Positions 35,647 to 44,339 of a DNA stretch of 64,000 bases are shown here, one piece after another (the first letter of the stretch is position 1; every line of letters begins with the position of its first letter). The notes beneath the pieces are model-generated. The model did not search any database. It was not told the DNA's origin and saw only the letters and a list, made by a program, of their open reading frames with translations. Origin of the DNA: Pseudomonas sp. JUb42 (lineage in GTDB: Bacteria; Pseudomonadota; Gammaproteobacteria; Pseudomonadales; Pseudomonadaceae); the NCBI RefSeq assembly GCF_024807945.1, contig NZ_JANUFD010000008.1, positions 62,001-126,000 on the forward strand. The letters run 5' to 3'. The position numbers and the translations under genes are program-made.

Positions 35647-36432
35647 ATGAGCAGTCGCAGATGGTGGATGTTGTGCTGGTCGATGTTGTCGACGCTTTTA
35701 CCCATCTTCCCGGCGACGGCTCAGGAGCATTCGTCTGCGCCCGTGATCAGCGAGATCTTCCTGGTCGGTGAGCCGCGCAGTGACTACACCGACATTGATG
35801 GTCGCGGCCTGGGCTGGGACATCCTGCGTCTGGTGTTCGAGCCGCGCGGGATCACGGTAAAAACCAACTCCGCCTCTTATGTGCGAGCCGTCGGGCTGGT
35901 CAAGCAGGGCGCGGTGGATGCCTGGGTCGGCTCCTACGCGGCCGAAACCAACGGCGTGCTGTACCCGCGATGGCATTTCGACGCTGATCGCATCTACGCC
36001 CTGGGGTTGGCCAACAACCCGGCGCCGAGCCTGATCAACCTGCGTCACTACCGCCTGGCCTGGATACACGGTTATCAGTATCAGCGTTACTTGCCCGGTG
36101 TCAGCCGATTCGAAGAAGTGTTGCGGCGCGACAATGTGCTGTCGATGTTGCAGCACTCGCGGGTGGATTTTTATATCGACGCGCAGCCGGAAGTTGATTT
36201 TCTGCTCAGCCAGACCCCGAGACCAGACCTTTATCTGGCGACTTATCTGACAGATCTGCCGCTGTTTTTGGTGTTTTCTGACACTGATAAAGGCCGGATC
36301 CTACGTACGATCTATGACGAGCGTATGGAGCAATTGATCGTCAGTGGCCAGTTGCGGCCGGTCTTCGAGCGCTGGAAACGCCCTTATCCCTTCGAGGAAG
36401 CGGGCATGCAAACCAGAGGTTCGAGCAAATGA
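35647..36432 (+). CDS. Periplasmic substrate-binding-like protein (SBP_bac_3 type)
   Basis: 261 residues with a signal peptide (LCWSMLSTLLPIFPATAQ). Mature protein has the two-lobed type II binding fold order: GLGWDILRLVFEPRGITV, SYVRAVGLVKQGAVDAWVGSYAAE, then a hinge and KGRILRTIYDERMEQLIVSGQL. No permease or ATPase adjoins it, so it may be an orphan binding or sensor protein. AGGAG 6 bases ahead of the ATG; only 9 bases after pgpA, so probably co-transcribed. Confidence 0.82.
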   Translation: MSSRRWWMLCWSMLSTLLPIFPATAQEHSSAPVISEIFLVGEPRSDYTDIDGRGLGWDILRLVFEPRGITVKTNSASYVRAVGLVKQGAVDAWVGSYAAETNGVLYPRWHFDADRIYALGLANNPAPSLINLRHYRLAWIHGYQYQRYLPGVSRFEEVLRRDNVLSMLQHSRVDFYIDAQPEVDFLLSQTPRPDLYLATYLTDLPLFLVFSDTDKGRILRTIYDERMEQLIVSGQLRPVFERWKRPYPFEEAGMQTRGSSK

Positions 36433-36546
36433 CCAATCGATCTTATTGATCTGAATGCTCAATAATTCGGCATAAGCGTCTGTAGGAACCTACTGTTACA
36501 ATGCCGCCCTGTTAATCCACACCCTCATACAGATCAGGAGCACAAG

Positions 36547-37164
36547 GTGCCCGTCGTATTTGTTGCTGCTTCCAAGCTGCCTACCCCTTTTGCGCAATTC
36601 ACCATGCATGGCTTTCTTGAGCAGGCAACCGGGCGTGAACATGTCGTTTTGAGCCTCGGCGATATAGCTGACGGTGCGCCCGTGCTCGGTCGCGTGCATT
36701 CGGAATGCCTGACCGGCGATGCCCTGTTCAGCCAGCGCTGTGATTGCGGTTCTCAGCTCGAAGCCGCCCTGCGTGCCATTGCGGCTGAAGGTCGTGGTGT
36801 ATTGCTCTATCTGCGTCAGGAAGGTCGTGGCATTGGCCTGATGAACAAAATCCGCGCCTATGAGCTGCAGGATGGCGGTGCCGACACCGTTGAAGCCAAC
36901 GAGCGCCTGGGTTTTGCCGCCGATCAGCGTGACTACGCTATCTGCCTGCCGATGCTGCAGCATCTGGGCGTCGAGTCGCTGACATTGATGACCAACAACC
37001 CGCGCAAGGTGAAAGCCCTGACGGACATGGGCATCAAGGTCGCCAAGCGCGTACCGCTGCACACCGGCCATAACCCGCACAACAAGCTGTACCTGGCAAC
37101 CAAGGCCGGCAAGCTTGGCCACATGATGGGCAACGAGCACCAGAGCGAGACCGACAAGGCGTGA
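36547..37164 (+). CDS. ribA: GTP cyclohydrolase II
   Basis: 205 residues, first enzyme of riboflavin synthesis. The zinc site Cys54/Cys65/Cys67 (HSECLTGDALFSQRCDCG) and the catalytic LYLRQEGRGIGLMNKI are complete, in contrast to the degenerate copy in the RibBA-like protein. GTG start with AGGAG 7 bases ahead; own upstream region of about 115 bases suggests its own promoter. Confidence 0.97.
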   Translation: MPVVFVAASKLPTPFAQFTMHGFLEQATGREHVVLSLGDIADGAPVLGRVHSECLTGDALFSQRCDCGSQLEAALRAIAAEGRGVLLYLRQEGRGIGLMNKIRAYELQDGGADTVEANERLGFAADQRDYAICLPMLQHLGVESLTLMTNNPRKVKALTDMGIKVAKRVPLHTGHNPHNKLYLATKAGKLGHMMGNEHQSETDKA

Positions 37165-37580
37165 CCCGCCACAACAGACGCCGCCGTTTGGCTCTGGCCT
37201 GGTGGTGGCAGTTGCTGTTGGTTGTGTTGCCGGTCGTAGTCATCAGCCGTTGGTTCGGCGCTTCTCAAGCCCTGGCGCCGTTGCTGGCAATGCCCGCCTT
37301 TATCGTCGGGATCAGCTCGATGTTTGTCAGCCTGCGCCCGTTTGGCCGCTACAAACACGCCCTGATCGCTACCGGCAAAGCCCTCGACACCCCTGAAGAA
37401 GATGCCGCCTGGCGCAACCTTGATGCTGCCCGCCGCAGGGCGCTGCTGGCTGCCAGTCTGCCTGCATGGATTGCCGCGATAGCGGTGTTTACCGGGTTGG
37501 AAACCGTGCCGCTGTGCCTGCTGACACTGTCCAGTGTGGTGTTGTTGTATCTCTACCGGATACCGCGGCAGCTGGCCTGA
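37161..37580 (+). CDS. Small conserved membrane protein
   Basis: 139 residues, basic N-terminus (MTRHNRRRRLALAWWW) and four hydrophobic segments (WQLLLVVLPVVVISRWFG, LLAMPAFIVGISSMFVSL, AALPAWIAAIAVFTGL-like, LCLLTLSSVVLLYLY). Function unknown. Its GTG overlaps the ribA stop (GTGA), so it is co-expressed with ribA. Commonly seen beside ribA in Pseudomonas by recollection. Confidence 0.72.
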   Translation: MTRHNRRRRLALAWWWQLLLVVLPVVVISRWFGASQALAPLLAMPAFIVGISSMFVSLRPFGRYKHALIATGKALDTPEEDAAWRNLDAARRRALLAASLPAWIAAIAVFTGLETVPLCLLTLSSVVLLYLYRIPRQLA

Positions 37581-37603
37581 CGTTCATCTGGTAATTCACT
37601 CCA

Positions 37604-37693
37604 GTGGGAGCGGATTTATCCGCGAAGGCGGCGTTGAAGTCGACAAAGATACGTCGAATGTCCTGGCCTCTTCGCGAATGAATTCGCTCCCAC
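37604..37693. repeat. REPIN, class B variant
   Basis: GTGGGAGCGGATTTATCCGC at one end and the standard GCGAATGAATTCGCTCCCAC at the other; both arms still mostly complementary. Between convergent genes. Confidence 0.88.
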
Positions 37694-37726
37694 AATGCTC
37701 CCACCATTGACTCTTGCCTGGTTATT

Positions 37727-39622
37727 TCAGCCAATCAACGCCAACCGCTCATTGATCGCCGCTTCAATTCCCGCCTCATCCAGCCCGCACTCGGCCAGCA
37801 TCTGCGCAGGCTTGGCATGTTCGACGTAGGCATCCGGCAAGCCCAGGTGCAGCACAGACTTGAGGATGTTTTCCCGCGCCAGGAACTCGCTGACAGCGGC
37901 GCCAGCACCGCCCATGACGGCGTTCTCTTCCAGGGTTACCAGTAGCTCGTGATTGGCAGCAGCTTCGCGGATCAGGGCTTCGTCCAGCGGTTTGACGAAG
38001 CGCATGTCGATCACCGTGGCATCCAGTCGCTCGGCGACTTTCAGCGCTTGCGCCAGTTGTACGCCGAATACCAGGATGGCGACGCCCTGGCCGTTGCGGC
38101 GAATCACGCCCTTGCCGATTTCCAGCGGCTCCAGACTGCTCTCGATCACCGCGTTTGGGCCGCTGCCGCGTGGGTAGCGCACGGCGGCGGGGCCGACGAA
38201 GTGGTAGCCGGTGCTGAGCATGCGGCGCAGTTCGTTTTCATCGCTCGGCGTCATGATCAGCATGCCGGGGATGCAGCGCAGATAAGACAGATCGAAGCTG
38301 CCTGCGTGGGTCGGGCCGTCTTCGCCCACCAGACCGGCGCGGTCGATGGCGAACAGCACGTCGAGGTTCTGCACCGCCACGTCATGGATCAACTGATCGT
38401 AGCCGCGTTGCAGGAAGGTGGAGTAGATCGCCACCACCGGCTTGCTGCCTTCGCAGGCCATACCGGCGGCCAGGGTCACGGCGTGCTGCTCGGCAATGGC
38501 AACGTCGAAATAGCGCGTCGGGAAGCGTTCGCTGAACGCCACCAGATCAGAGCCTTCCTTCATGGCCGGGGTGATGCCGACCAGCCGTTCGTCGGCAGCG
38601 GCCATGTCGCAGATCCAGTCGCCGAACACCGCTGAATATTTCGGGCCTACGGCCTTTTTCGGCGCGGCAGCCGGTGCGTTGAGCGGATCGAGTTTGGTAA
38701 TGGCGTGGTAGCCGATCGGGTCGACTTCGGCCGGGGCGAACCCCTTGCCCTTCTTCGTCACCACATGCAGGAACTGCGGGCCCTTGAGGTCACGCATGTT
38801 GCGCAGAGTGGCGATCAGGGTCGGCAGGTCGTGGCCGTCGATCGGGCCGATATAGTTCCAGCCCAGCTCTTCAAACAGGGTGCCGGGGACCAGCATGCCC
38901 TTGGCGTATTCTTCGGTGCGCCGGGCAATTTCCCAGGCGCCGGGCAGGCGTGACAGCACTTTCTTGCTGCCTTCGCGCATGCTGGCATAGGTGCGGCTGG
39001 AGAGGATCTTGGCCAGGTAGTTGGACAGGCCGCCGACATTGCGCGAAATCGACATGTCATTGTCGTTGAGGATGACCAGCATGTTGGCGTCGACTTCCGG
39101 CGCGTGGTTCAACGCCTCGAACGCCATGCCGGCAGTCAGTGCGCCGTCGCCGATGACGGCGATGGCCTTGCGCTCGCTGCCTTGCAGGCGGGCGGCAATG
39201 GCCATGCCCAGGGCGGCGCTGATGGACGTGCTGGAATGGCCTACGCCAAAGGTGTCGTACTCACTCTCGCTGCGACGCGGAAAGGCGGCAATGCCGTCCT
39301 TCTGGCGCAGGGTCGACATGCGCTCGCGACGACCGGTGAGAATTTTATGCGGGTACGCCTGATGACCCACATCCCAGACCAGGCGGTCGTCGGGGGTATC
39401 GAAGACGTAATGCAGGGCGATGGTCAGCTCGATCACACCCAGCCCGGCACCGAAATGCCCGCCGGTCTGACCAACGGTATAGAGCAGCTCCAGGCGCAGT
39501 TCATCGGCCAGGGCTTCCAGCTCGGCTTCTCCCAACCGACGCAGCCCGTCCGGCGTTTGCGCACGGTCGAGCAGAGGCGTGGTCGGGCGTTCGCGGGGAA
39601 TCTCTTTGAACGTCGTGGGCAT
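37727..39622 (-). CDS. dxs: 1-deoxy-D-xylulose-5-phosphate synthase
   Basis: 631 residues, thiamine-diphosphate enzyme making DXP for isoprenoids. GHSSTSISAALG, thiamine site GDGALTAGMAFEALNHAPE ... LNDNDMSIS, catalytic loop TKKGKGFAPAE, and the transketolase-like IDRAGLVGEDGPTHAGSFDLSYLR are present. Downstream of ispA and xseB on the same strand, with a REPIN in the gap. Confidence 0.97.
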   Translation of the reverse strand: MPTTFKEIPRERPTTPLLDRAQTPDGLRRLGEAELEALADELRLELLYTVGQTGGHFGAGLGVIELTIALHYVFDTPDDRLVWDVGHQAYPHKILTGRRERMSTLRQKDGIAAFPRRSESEYDTFGVGHSSTSISAALGMAIAARLQGSERKAIAVIGDGALTAGMAFEALNHAPEVDANMLVILNDNDMSISRNVGGLSNYLAKILSSRTYASMREGSKKVLSRLPGAWEIARRTEEYAKGMLVPGTLFEELGWNYIGPIDGHDLPTLIATLRNMRDLKGPQFLHVVTKKGKGFAPAEVDPIGYHAITKLDPLNAPAAAPKKAVGPKYSAVFGDWICDMAAADERLVGITPAMKEGSDLVAFSERFPTRYFDVAIAEQHAVTLAAGMACEGSKPVVAIYSTFLQRGYDQLIHDVAVQNLDVLFAIDRAGLVGEDGPTHAGSFDLSYLRCIPGMLIMTPSDENELRRMLSTGYHFVGPAAVRYPRGSGPNAVIESSLEPLEIGKGVIRRNGQGVAILVFGVQLAQALKVAERLDATVIDMRFVKPLDEALIREAAANHELLVTLEENAVMGGAGAAVSEFLARENILKSVLHLGLPDAYVEHAKPAQMLAECGLDEAGIEAAINERLALIG

Positions 39623-39714
39623 CAGGCGAATCGTTATAAGTAAAAGAGGCGGCAGTTTACCTGATGCAGCGCGGGCTGCCCATGAAGGTGCGCTTATGGA
39701 TGTGCGTGACTAAC

Positions 39715-39810
39715 CCTGTGGGAGCGAATTCATTCGCGAAGACAGTATTTCAGACCATGAATTAGCGTCGGCTGTACTGGCTTCTTCGCGAATGAATTCG
39801 CGCCCACAGG
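39715..39810. repeat. REPIN, class B
   Basis: CCTGTGGGAGCGAATTCATT and inverted partner with one change (TTCGCGCCCACAGG). Between ispA and dxs. Confidence 0.9.
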
Positions 39811-39841
39811 GTTCATTGTTACGTCTCAAGAGCGCGCTGGA

Positions 39842-40729
39842 TCAGCTACGCCGCTCAACAATAAACCGCGCCAGCGCCCGCAGTGGCTCGGCGGCTGTGT
39901 CGAAAGGTCGCAGGGCGTCGAGGGCCTGGTCGCGCAGTTGCAGGGCGTAAGCCTTGGCCGCGTCGAGGCCGAGCAGGGCCGGGTAGGTCGGTTTGTCCCG
40001 GGCGATATCGGCACCCTGGCGCTTGCCCAGGGTCGCGGTATCGCTTTCGACGTCGAGGATGTCGTCCTGCACCTGGAAGGCCAGGCCGATGGCCCGGGCG
40101 TAGGTCTGCAGGGCCTCGAGCTGGCTTTGATCAGCCTTGCCACTGGCCAGGGCGCCGAGTTTGACGCTGGCTTCAATCAGGGCGCCGGTCTTGTGCCGGT
40201 GCATAAAGGCCAGGGCGTCTTGATCAAGCTTGAGGCCGACCGAGCCGAGGTCGATAGCCTGACCACCCACCATACCGGCGGGACCTGCGGCAAAGGCCAG
40301 GGCATCGGCCATCTGCAGGCGGGTTTCGGCGTTCTGCGGGCTCAGGCTGGCATTGAGCAGGGCACTGAAGGCCAGGCTTTGCAGGCCGTCACCGGCGAGA
40401 ATCGCACAGGCTTCGTCGAAGGCTTTATGCGTGGTGGGCTGGCCGCGACGCAGATCGTCGTCGTCCATGGCGGGCAGATCGTCATGCACCAGGGAATAGG
40501 CATGGATCAGCTCCACTGCGCAGGCCGCGCCATTGGCTTGCCCAGCATCAGTGCCCAGGGCTTCGCAGGCGGCGTAAACCAGCAACGGGCGCACGCGTTT
40601 GCCGCCGTTCATCACGCTGTAGCGCATGGCGGCGTACAGGCGGGTCAATTCAGGACTTGGGGCTTCGAACAGGCTCTCCAGCGCCGCATTGACGCGGGCC
40701 TGACTGCGAGCTTGATAGTCAGCGATCAT
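39842..40729 (-). CDS. ispA: (2E,6E)-farnesyl diphosphate synthase
   Basis: 295 residues, condenses isopentenyl diphosphate units to FPP. First Asp-rich motif VHDDLPAMDDDDLRRG and second VQDDILDVESD are intact, with GKRVRPLLVYA near the N-terminus. Overlaps xseB by 4 bases; the xseB-ispA-dxs order is the common gammaproteobacterial one. Confidence 0.97.
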   Translation of the reverse strand: MIADYQARSQARVNAALESLFEAPSPELTRLYAAMRYSVMNGGKRVRPLLVYAACEALGTDAGQANGAACAVELIHAYSLVHDDLPAMDDDDLRRGQPTTHKAFDEACAILAGDGLQSLAFSALLNASLSPQNAETRLQMADALAFAAGPAGMVGGQAIDLGSVGLKLDQDALAFMHRHKTGALIEASVKLGALASGKADQSQLEALQTYARAIGLAFQVQDDILDVESDTATLGKRQGADIARDKPTYPALLGLDAAKAYALQLRDQALDALRPFDTAAEPLRALARFIVERRS

Positions 40730-40968
40730 TCGGGTTGTTCCGCATCGAAGGGTTCTTCCGCCAGTTCGCCGTCGCGTTCGAGCAGGATCTGCACTTTCTG
40801 TTCGGCCTGGGCCAGCGCGCTCTGACAGTCGCGCGTCAGGCGGATGCCCTGTTCAAAGGCGGTCAGGGAGTCTTCCAGCGACAGCTCGCCGTTTTCCAGA
40901 CGCTCTACCAGCGTTTGCAGGTCGGCGAGTGACTGTTCGAAATCCAGTGCAGCTTTCTTGCGGGCCAT
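40726..40968 (-). CDS. xseB: Exodeoxyribonuclease VII small subunit
   Basis: 80 residues, coiled-coil-like (FEQSLADLQTLVERLENGELSLEDSLTAFEQGIRLTRDCQSAL), the XseB signature, with an acidic tail. Binds the XseA large subunit (not in this window). First gene of the xseB-ispA pair. Confidence 0.96.
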   Translation of the reverse strand: MARKKAALDFEQSLADLQTLVERLENGELSLEDSLTAFEQGIRLTRDCQSALAQAEQKVQILLERDGELAEEPFDAEQPE

Positions 40969-41055
40969 GGCGGGTATTCCGGTAGAGGTTAAACCGGCGC
41001 GACACTAGCAGAGCATGGGCTTTGGGGCAAATGACATGGGGGTAGGTTGAGCACC

Positions 41056-41147
41056 TGTGGGACCGGCTTTAGCCAGGAAGGCGCAGGCAAGAGCGATACA
41101 TTTCTATCGCCTGCCTTGTCCTCTTCCCGGCTAAAGCCGGTCCCACA
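41056..41147. repeat. REPIN, class C (GTGGGACCGGCTTTAGCC)
   Basis: Inverted ends TGTGGGACCGGCTTTAGCC(AGGAAG) and CTTCCCGGCTAAAGCCGGTC(CCACA), with about 45 bases between. Separates xseB from the end of the bufferin operon. Confidence 0.9.
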
Positions 41148-41153
41148 ATGAGC

Positions 41154-41600
41154 CTATTTGATACCCAGCCGCCGATCCAGGGAGATCGCCCCCGCACCGC
41201 GACTGATGATGATCAGCAGCAAGCCGGCCCAGGACAGGTGGGTCGGCCACGCATCGGGATAGACAAAGACTTCGATAACCAGGGTCATGCCCAGCAAGGC
41301 CAATGCCGACAGTCGGCTGAACAGCCCGAGAATCAGCAAGACCGGGAACAGGTGCTCGGCATAGGCCGACAGATGGGCGGCGAGTTCCGGGGAGATCAGT
41401 GGCAGGTTGTATTCCGTGCGAAACAGCTCGTAGGTGCTGTCGGTGATGGTCAAAAAGCCCTCGACCTTGGTCCGCCCGGACATGATGAAGATTGCGGCAA
41501 TCGAGATCCGTGCCACCAGCGCCAGGGTCGAGTCATTGATAAGGCGTTGCAGGCGGTCGGCCACGGTATTCCAGAGGACGAGCAGGCGGGGCGGATTCAT
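41154..41600 (-). CDS. DoxX family membrane protein of the bufferin operon
   Basis: 148 residues, four membrane helices (ISIAAIFIMSGRTKVEGF, LFPVLLILGLFSRLSALALLGMTLVIEVFVY, LLLIIISRGAGAISLD), DoxX-type. In DUF692/DUF2063 operons a DoxX protein is a regular member, thought to act at the membrane in the redox or metal response. Last gene of the operon, 15 bases after the DUF2063 gene. Confidence 0.88.
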   Translation of the reverse strand: MNPPRLLVLWNTVADRLQRLINDSTLALVARISIAAIFIMSGRTKVEGFLTITDSTYELFRTEYNLPLISPELAAHLSAYAEHLFPVLLILGLFSRLSALALLGMTLVIEVFVYPDAWPTHLSWAGLLLIIISRGAGAISLDRRLGIK

Positions 41601-41615
41601 GGTGTTCTCCAGGGC

Positions 41616-42362
41616 TCAGTGAGCGGCAAAGACATCGGCAGCGATCAGGCGGCTGAGCATGTTCATCAAATCAAGGTCGGGCTCTGCCTGGGTGGCGTGT
41701 TCAGCCGCGTCTTCCAGGGGCAGATTGGCGGCGCAGGCGTCGAGGAACGCGCATTCGCCCACGCTCAGCGGATACCAGGTAATGAACCCGGTACTGCGGC
41801 TGATCAGCGCACCTTCGCCGACCCAGTCCAGTTCGGCAGGCACGTCGGTCTGTTCGCGATTGCAGCGCCAGATGGTGTAGGCCGGCTGAGTGGCAAACCA
41901 TTTCCAGCGAGCCGTGGCGCGCAATTTGAGCCTTACGCTGGCCAGTAACTCCGGTTCGATGGCCGCAAAGGCAGCGACGTCGAGGGCGAGTTCGTCCTCG
42001 GCACCGTGCGCTTCGTTCCACAGCAGGTCGAGGCGCGCGACATTGCCCAGGTAAGGCAGATCCCGAGCGTGCTCGAAGGCATCGAGGAAATCCGGGAAGC
42101 CTTTGCCGTAGTTCAGCAAGCGCGCATCGGTGGGCGGCGACAGGCGTACATAGCGCGCCGCAGCGGCTTGCATCCATTCGGTGCCGACCAGGCGTTCCAC
42201 CGTGGGGAAGTTTGCCAGCAGGGCGTCGCTGGCGCCTTTCATCACGGTGTTGCGATACACCAGAAACCCCGACTGTTCAGTCAGTACCGGCAAGGTTTCG
42301 GGGTCCTTGCCATACAGGGCGCTGATAAAGGCGTCCTGAAAACCGGCCAGTGACAGGTTCAT
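41616..42362 (-). CDS. bufC: DUF2063 RiPP-modification partner (BufC/HvfC-like)
   Basis: 248 residues. The N-terminal DUF2063 helical domain (FQDAFISALYGKDPETLPVLTEQSGFLVYRNTVMKGASDALLANFPTVERLVG) is diagnostic; the C-terminal part would bind the precursor leader. Members form a complex with the DUF692 enzyme and present the precursor peptide to it. Overlaps the DUF692 gene by 4 bases. Confidence 0.9.
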   Translation of the reverse strand: MNLSLAGFQDAFISALYGKDPETLPVLTEQSGFLVYRNTVMKGASDALLANFPTVERLVGTEWMQAAAARYVRLSPPTDARLLNYGKGFPDFLDAFEHARDLPYLGNVARLDLLWNEAHGAEDELALDVAAFAAIEPELLASVRLKLRATARWKWFATQPAYTIWRCNREQTDVPAELDWVGEGALISRSTGFITWYPLSVGECAFLDACAANLPLEDAAEHATQAEPDLDLMNMLSRLIAADVFAAH

Positions 42363-43213
42363 TGTGCGGTCTCCAATTGCAGGTGCCGGTGGGTGTCCAG
42401 CAGGTTCTGGGCCCGATTGCGTTCGATCATCAGTTCATCGAAGGCAGGGATCTGGTCATCGCGCTCGATCAGCGTCGGCCTTGGACCAATGCGTTTGATC
42501 AAGCGCTGATAAAGCGACCAGACCGCGTCGCTGACGGGGCTGTCGTGGGAATCGATCAGCAGGTTCGAGTCGCCAGGGTCAGCGGTGTGACCGGCCAGAT
42601 GGATTTCCATGACCGCATCGGCGGGGAAAGCATCCAGGTAACTGGCGGCGTTGAAGCTTTGGTTGTGCGCGCTGATAAAGACGTTGTTGACGTCCAGCAG
42701 CAGCCCGCAGCCGGTCCTGTTGCTCAGCTCGGTGAGAAAATCGAGCTCGCTCCAGTCATGGCCGTCGAGCCTTAAATAGTGGGTCGGATTTTCAATCGCA
42801 ATCCGGCGCCCGAGGACGTTCTGGGTGCAATCAATGTTGTCGACGATCCGTTGCAGCGCTTCATGGGAGCGCGGAAACGGCAGCAGATCGGGGTGGTACT
42901 GGCCTCGCCAGGTTGACCAGGCCAGGTGTTCCGACATCAGTGCCGGTTGAACGCGATCGGCAAGCGCCTTGAGCCGTTGCAGGTGGGACAGGTCCGGCGG
43001 GCAGTCGGCCGCCAGGGACAGGGATACACCGTGCAGGGACAGCGGGTGCCGGCTGCCAATCGCTTCAAGCCAGGCCAGTCGGGGACCGCCGTCAACCATG
43101 TAGTTTTCCGGATGGACTTCAAACCACAGGCCGCTGGAGGTGCAGTCGAGTGCGTGCTCGTAATGCTCTGCCTTGAGGCCAAGTCCGGCGCCCATCTTTA
43201 TGGAAGTTTTCAT
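42359..43213 (-). CDS. bufB: DUF692 multinuclear iron oxidase (BufB, MNIO)
   Basis: 284-residue TIM-barrel oxidase that modifies cysteines in RiPP precursors. Metal-ligand strands are visible: SLHGVSLSL, LMSEHLAWS, IAIENPTHYL, GLLLDVNNVFISAHN, MEIHLAGHTADPG and LIDSHDSPV. Established for bufferins: MNIO enzymes convert core cysteines to thiooxazole-type rings that bind copper. Lies 27 bases after its precursor gene. Confidence 0.93.
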   Translation of the reverse strand: MKTSIKMGAGLGLKAEHYEHALDCTSSGLWFEVHPENYMVDGGPRLAWLEAIGSRHPLSLHGVSLSLAADCPPDLSHLQRLKALADRVQPALMSEHLAWSTWRGQYHPDLLPFPRSHEALQRIVDNIDCTQNVLGRRIAIENPTHYLRLDGHDWSELDFLTELSNRTGCGLLLDVNNVFISAHNQSFNAASYLDAFPADAVMEIHLAGHTADPGDSNLLIDSHDSPVSDAVWSLYQRLIKRIGPRPTLIERDDQIPAFDELMIERNRAQNLLDTHRHLQLETAQ

Positions 43214-43240
43214 GATCGACGTGTCCCTTGATGTGGCGGG

Positions 43241-43507
43241 TTACATGGCTTCCAGAGTACCGTGGCCGTTCGGCGTCTTGATCGAGGTGCAGGTGCCGGC
43301 TGGAACGTTTTTCCAGGAGTTGGCCTGATAGTCGGTTTTCGAGGTGCCGGCACACGTGGTGCCTGCGCCTGCTTTGCAATCGTTCTTGCCAGCCATGGAA
43401 ACGCCGTAGCATTTTTCCATTGCCGCTGGTTTTTCGGCAGCCATGACAGAGCCGGCAGCAACGGAAGACAGGGCGATGGCGATAGCGGCGATATTCATAG
43501 TTTTCAT
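43241..43507 (-). CDS. bufA: DUF2282 bufferin precursor (BufA1-like)
   Basis: 88 residues. Sec-type signal peptide (IAAIAIALSSVAAGSVMAA, to about residue 24), then a core with four cysteines at 33, 44, 52 and 73 (EKCYGV, KNDCKAG, TTCAGT, GTCTS), the bufferin layout. In this family the modified peptide is exported to the periplasm and sequesters copper. Start at 43507 has GGAG 7 bases ahead. A SigF-type promoter lies about 75 bases upstream. Confidence 0.93.
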   Translation of the reverse strand: MKTMNIAAIAIALSSVAAGSVMAAEKPAAMEKCYGVSMAGKNDCKAGAGTTCAGTSKTDYQANSWKNVPAGTCTSIKTPNGHGTLEAM

Positions 43508-43583
43508 GGTGTTTCTCCGAGGATGTAGGTAGTTGGTCAACAGTTCAGCGAATTTGTCGCTGTGCTTGCGATCCGAGAAGTAA

Positions 43584-43609
43584 TTCGTCGTGAAACGCCA
43601 ACCGGTTAC
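43584..43609 (-). promoter_or_regulatory. SigF-type ECF promoter of the bufferin operon
   Basis: On the minus strand GTAACC (43609-43604), exactly 16 bases, then CGAA (43587-43584). This matches the Caulobacter SigF consensus as I recall it. Predicted transcription start about 43577, giving a leader of roughly 70 bases before bufA. Confidence 0.85.
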
Positions 43610-43753
43610 AGCACTCGAAAAAAATTTTTGAAATATCGTGAAAAAATTTGCGCCGGGCAGGGTTTCTCAGTTCACTGCCCACCTTGCGCTCAGTGAGTGC
43701 GCGCTCATAACGCGCTTAGTGAGAAGAACAATTAAAAAATTTCTAACTTTTGT

Positions 43754-43779
43754 GTAACCAGGGCGATTGATGGACCGAA
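43754..43779 (+). promoter_or_regulatory. SigF-type ECF promoter at the sigma factor gene
   Basis: GTAACC (43754-43759), exactly 16 bases, CGAA (43776-43779). The site spans the annotated ATG at 43770, so a transcript from it would begin downstream of that codon (about 43785). The sequence match is direct; autoregulation is inferred. Confidence 0.75.
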
Positions 43780-44339
43780 CTACACATAACGAATCGTTGC
43801 GCAGGCGAGAGATCGATCTTCAGACGCTCTTCCTGTCGGGGCTCAAGGGCAATCAGGCGGACTACGCGCGTTTCCTGCGAGAGTTGAGCACGCACCTGCG
43901 TGGTTTTCTCAGGGCACGGCTGCTGCGTCAGCCGGATGAGATAGAGGATCTGCTGCAAGAGATCCTCCTGGCAGTGCATAACGGCCGCCAGACCTATCAA
44001 TCCGAGCAGCCGTTGACGGCCTGGGTGTTTGCCATTGCGCGCTACAAGCTGGCCGATTTCTATCGTTCCCGCTCGCGGCACGATGGGCTCAACGATTCCA
44101 TAGATGATACCGAGGAGCTGTTTGCCGAGCCCTGTCTGGAACCGGCTCAGGCGAGTCGCGATCTGGACAAGTTGCTCGAAGAGCTGCCGGACAAGCAACG
44201 GCTGCCGATCGTGCACGTCAAGCTCGAGGGGCTTTCCGTGGCGCAGACGGCGCAGTTGACCGGGCTTTCCGAGTCGGCGGTAAAGATTGGCGTGCATCGC
44301 GGCCTCAAGGCCCTGGCGGCCATGATCAGAGGTAAATGA
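43770..44339 (+). CDS. ECF RNA polymerase sigma factor, SigF-like
   Basis: 189 residues from the ATG at 43770. Region 2 is FLRARLLRQPDEIEDLLQEILLAVHNGRQTY with TAWVFAIARYKLADFYRSRSR; region 4 is LPIVHVKLEGLSVAQTAQLTGLSESAVKIGVHRGLKAL. Divergent from the bufferin operon and overlapped by an NrsF-type anti-sigma gene, matching the Caulobacter SigF-NrsF system. Because a SigF-type promoter overlaps the ATG, the SigF-driven product may start at a TTG at 43797 with no good ribosome site, or a second upstream promoter is used. Confidence 0.92.
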   Translation: MDRTTHNESLRRREIDLQTLFLSGLKGNQADYARFLRELSTHLRGFLRARLLRQPDEIEDLLQEILLAVHNGRQTYQSEQPLTAWVFAIARYKLADFYRSRSRHDGLNDSIDDTEELFAEPCLEPAQASRDLDKLLEELPDKQRLPIVHVKLEGLSVAQTAQLTGLSESAVKIGVHRGLKALAAMIRGK

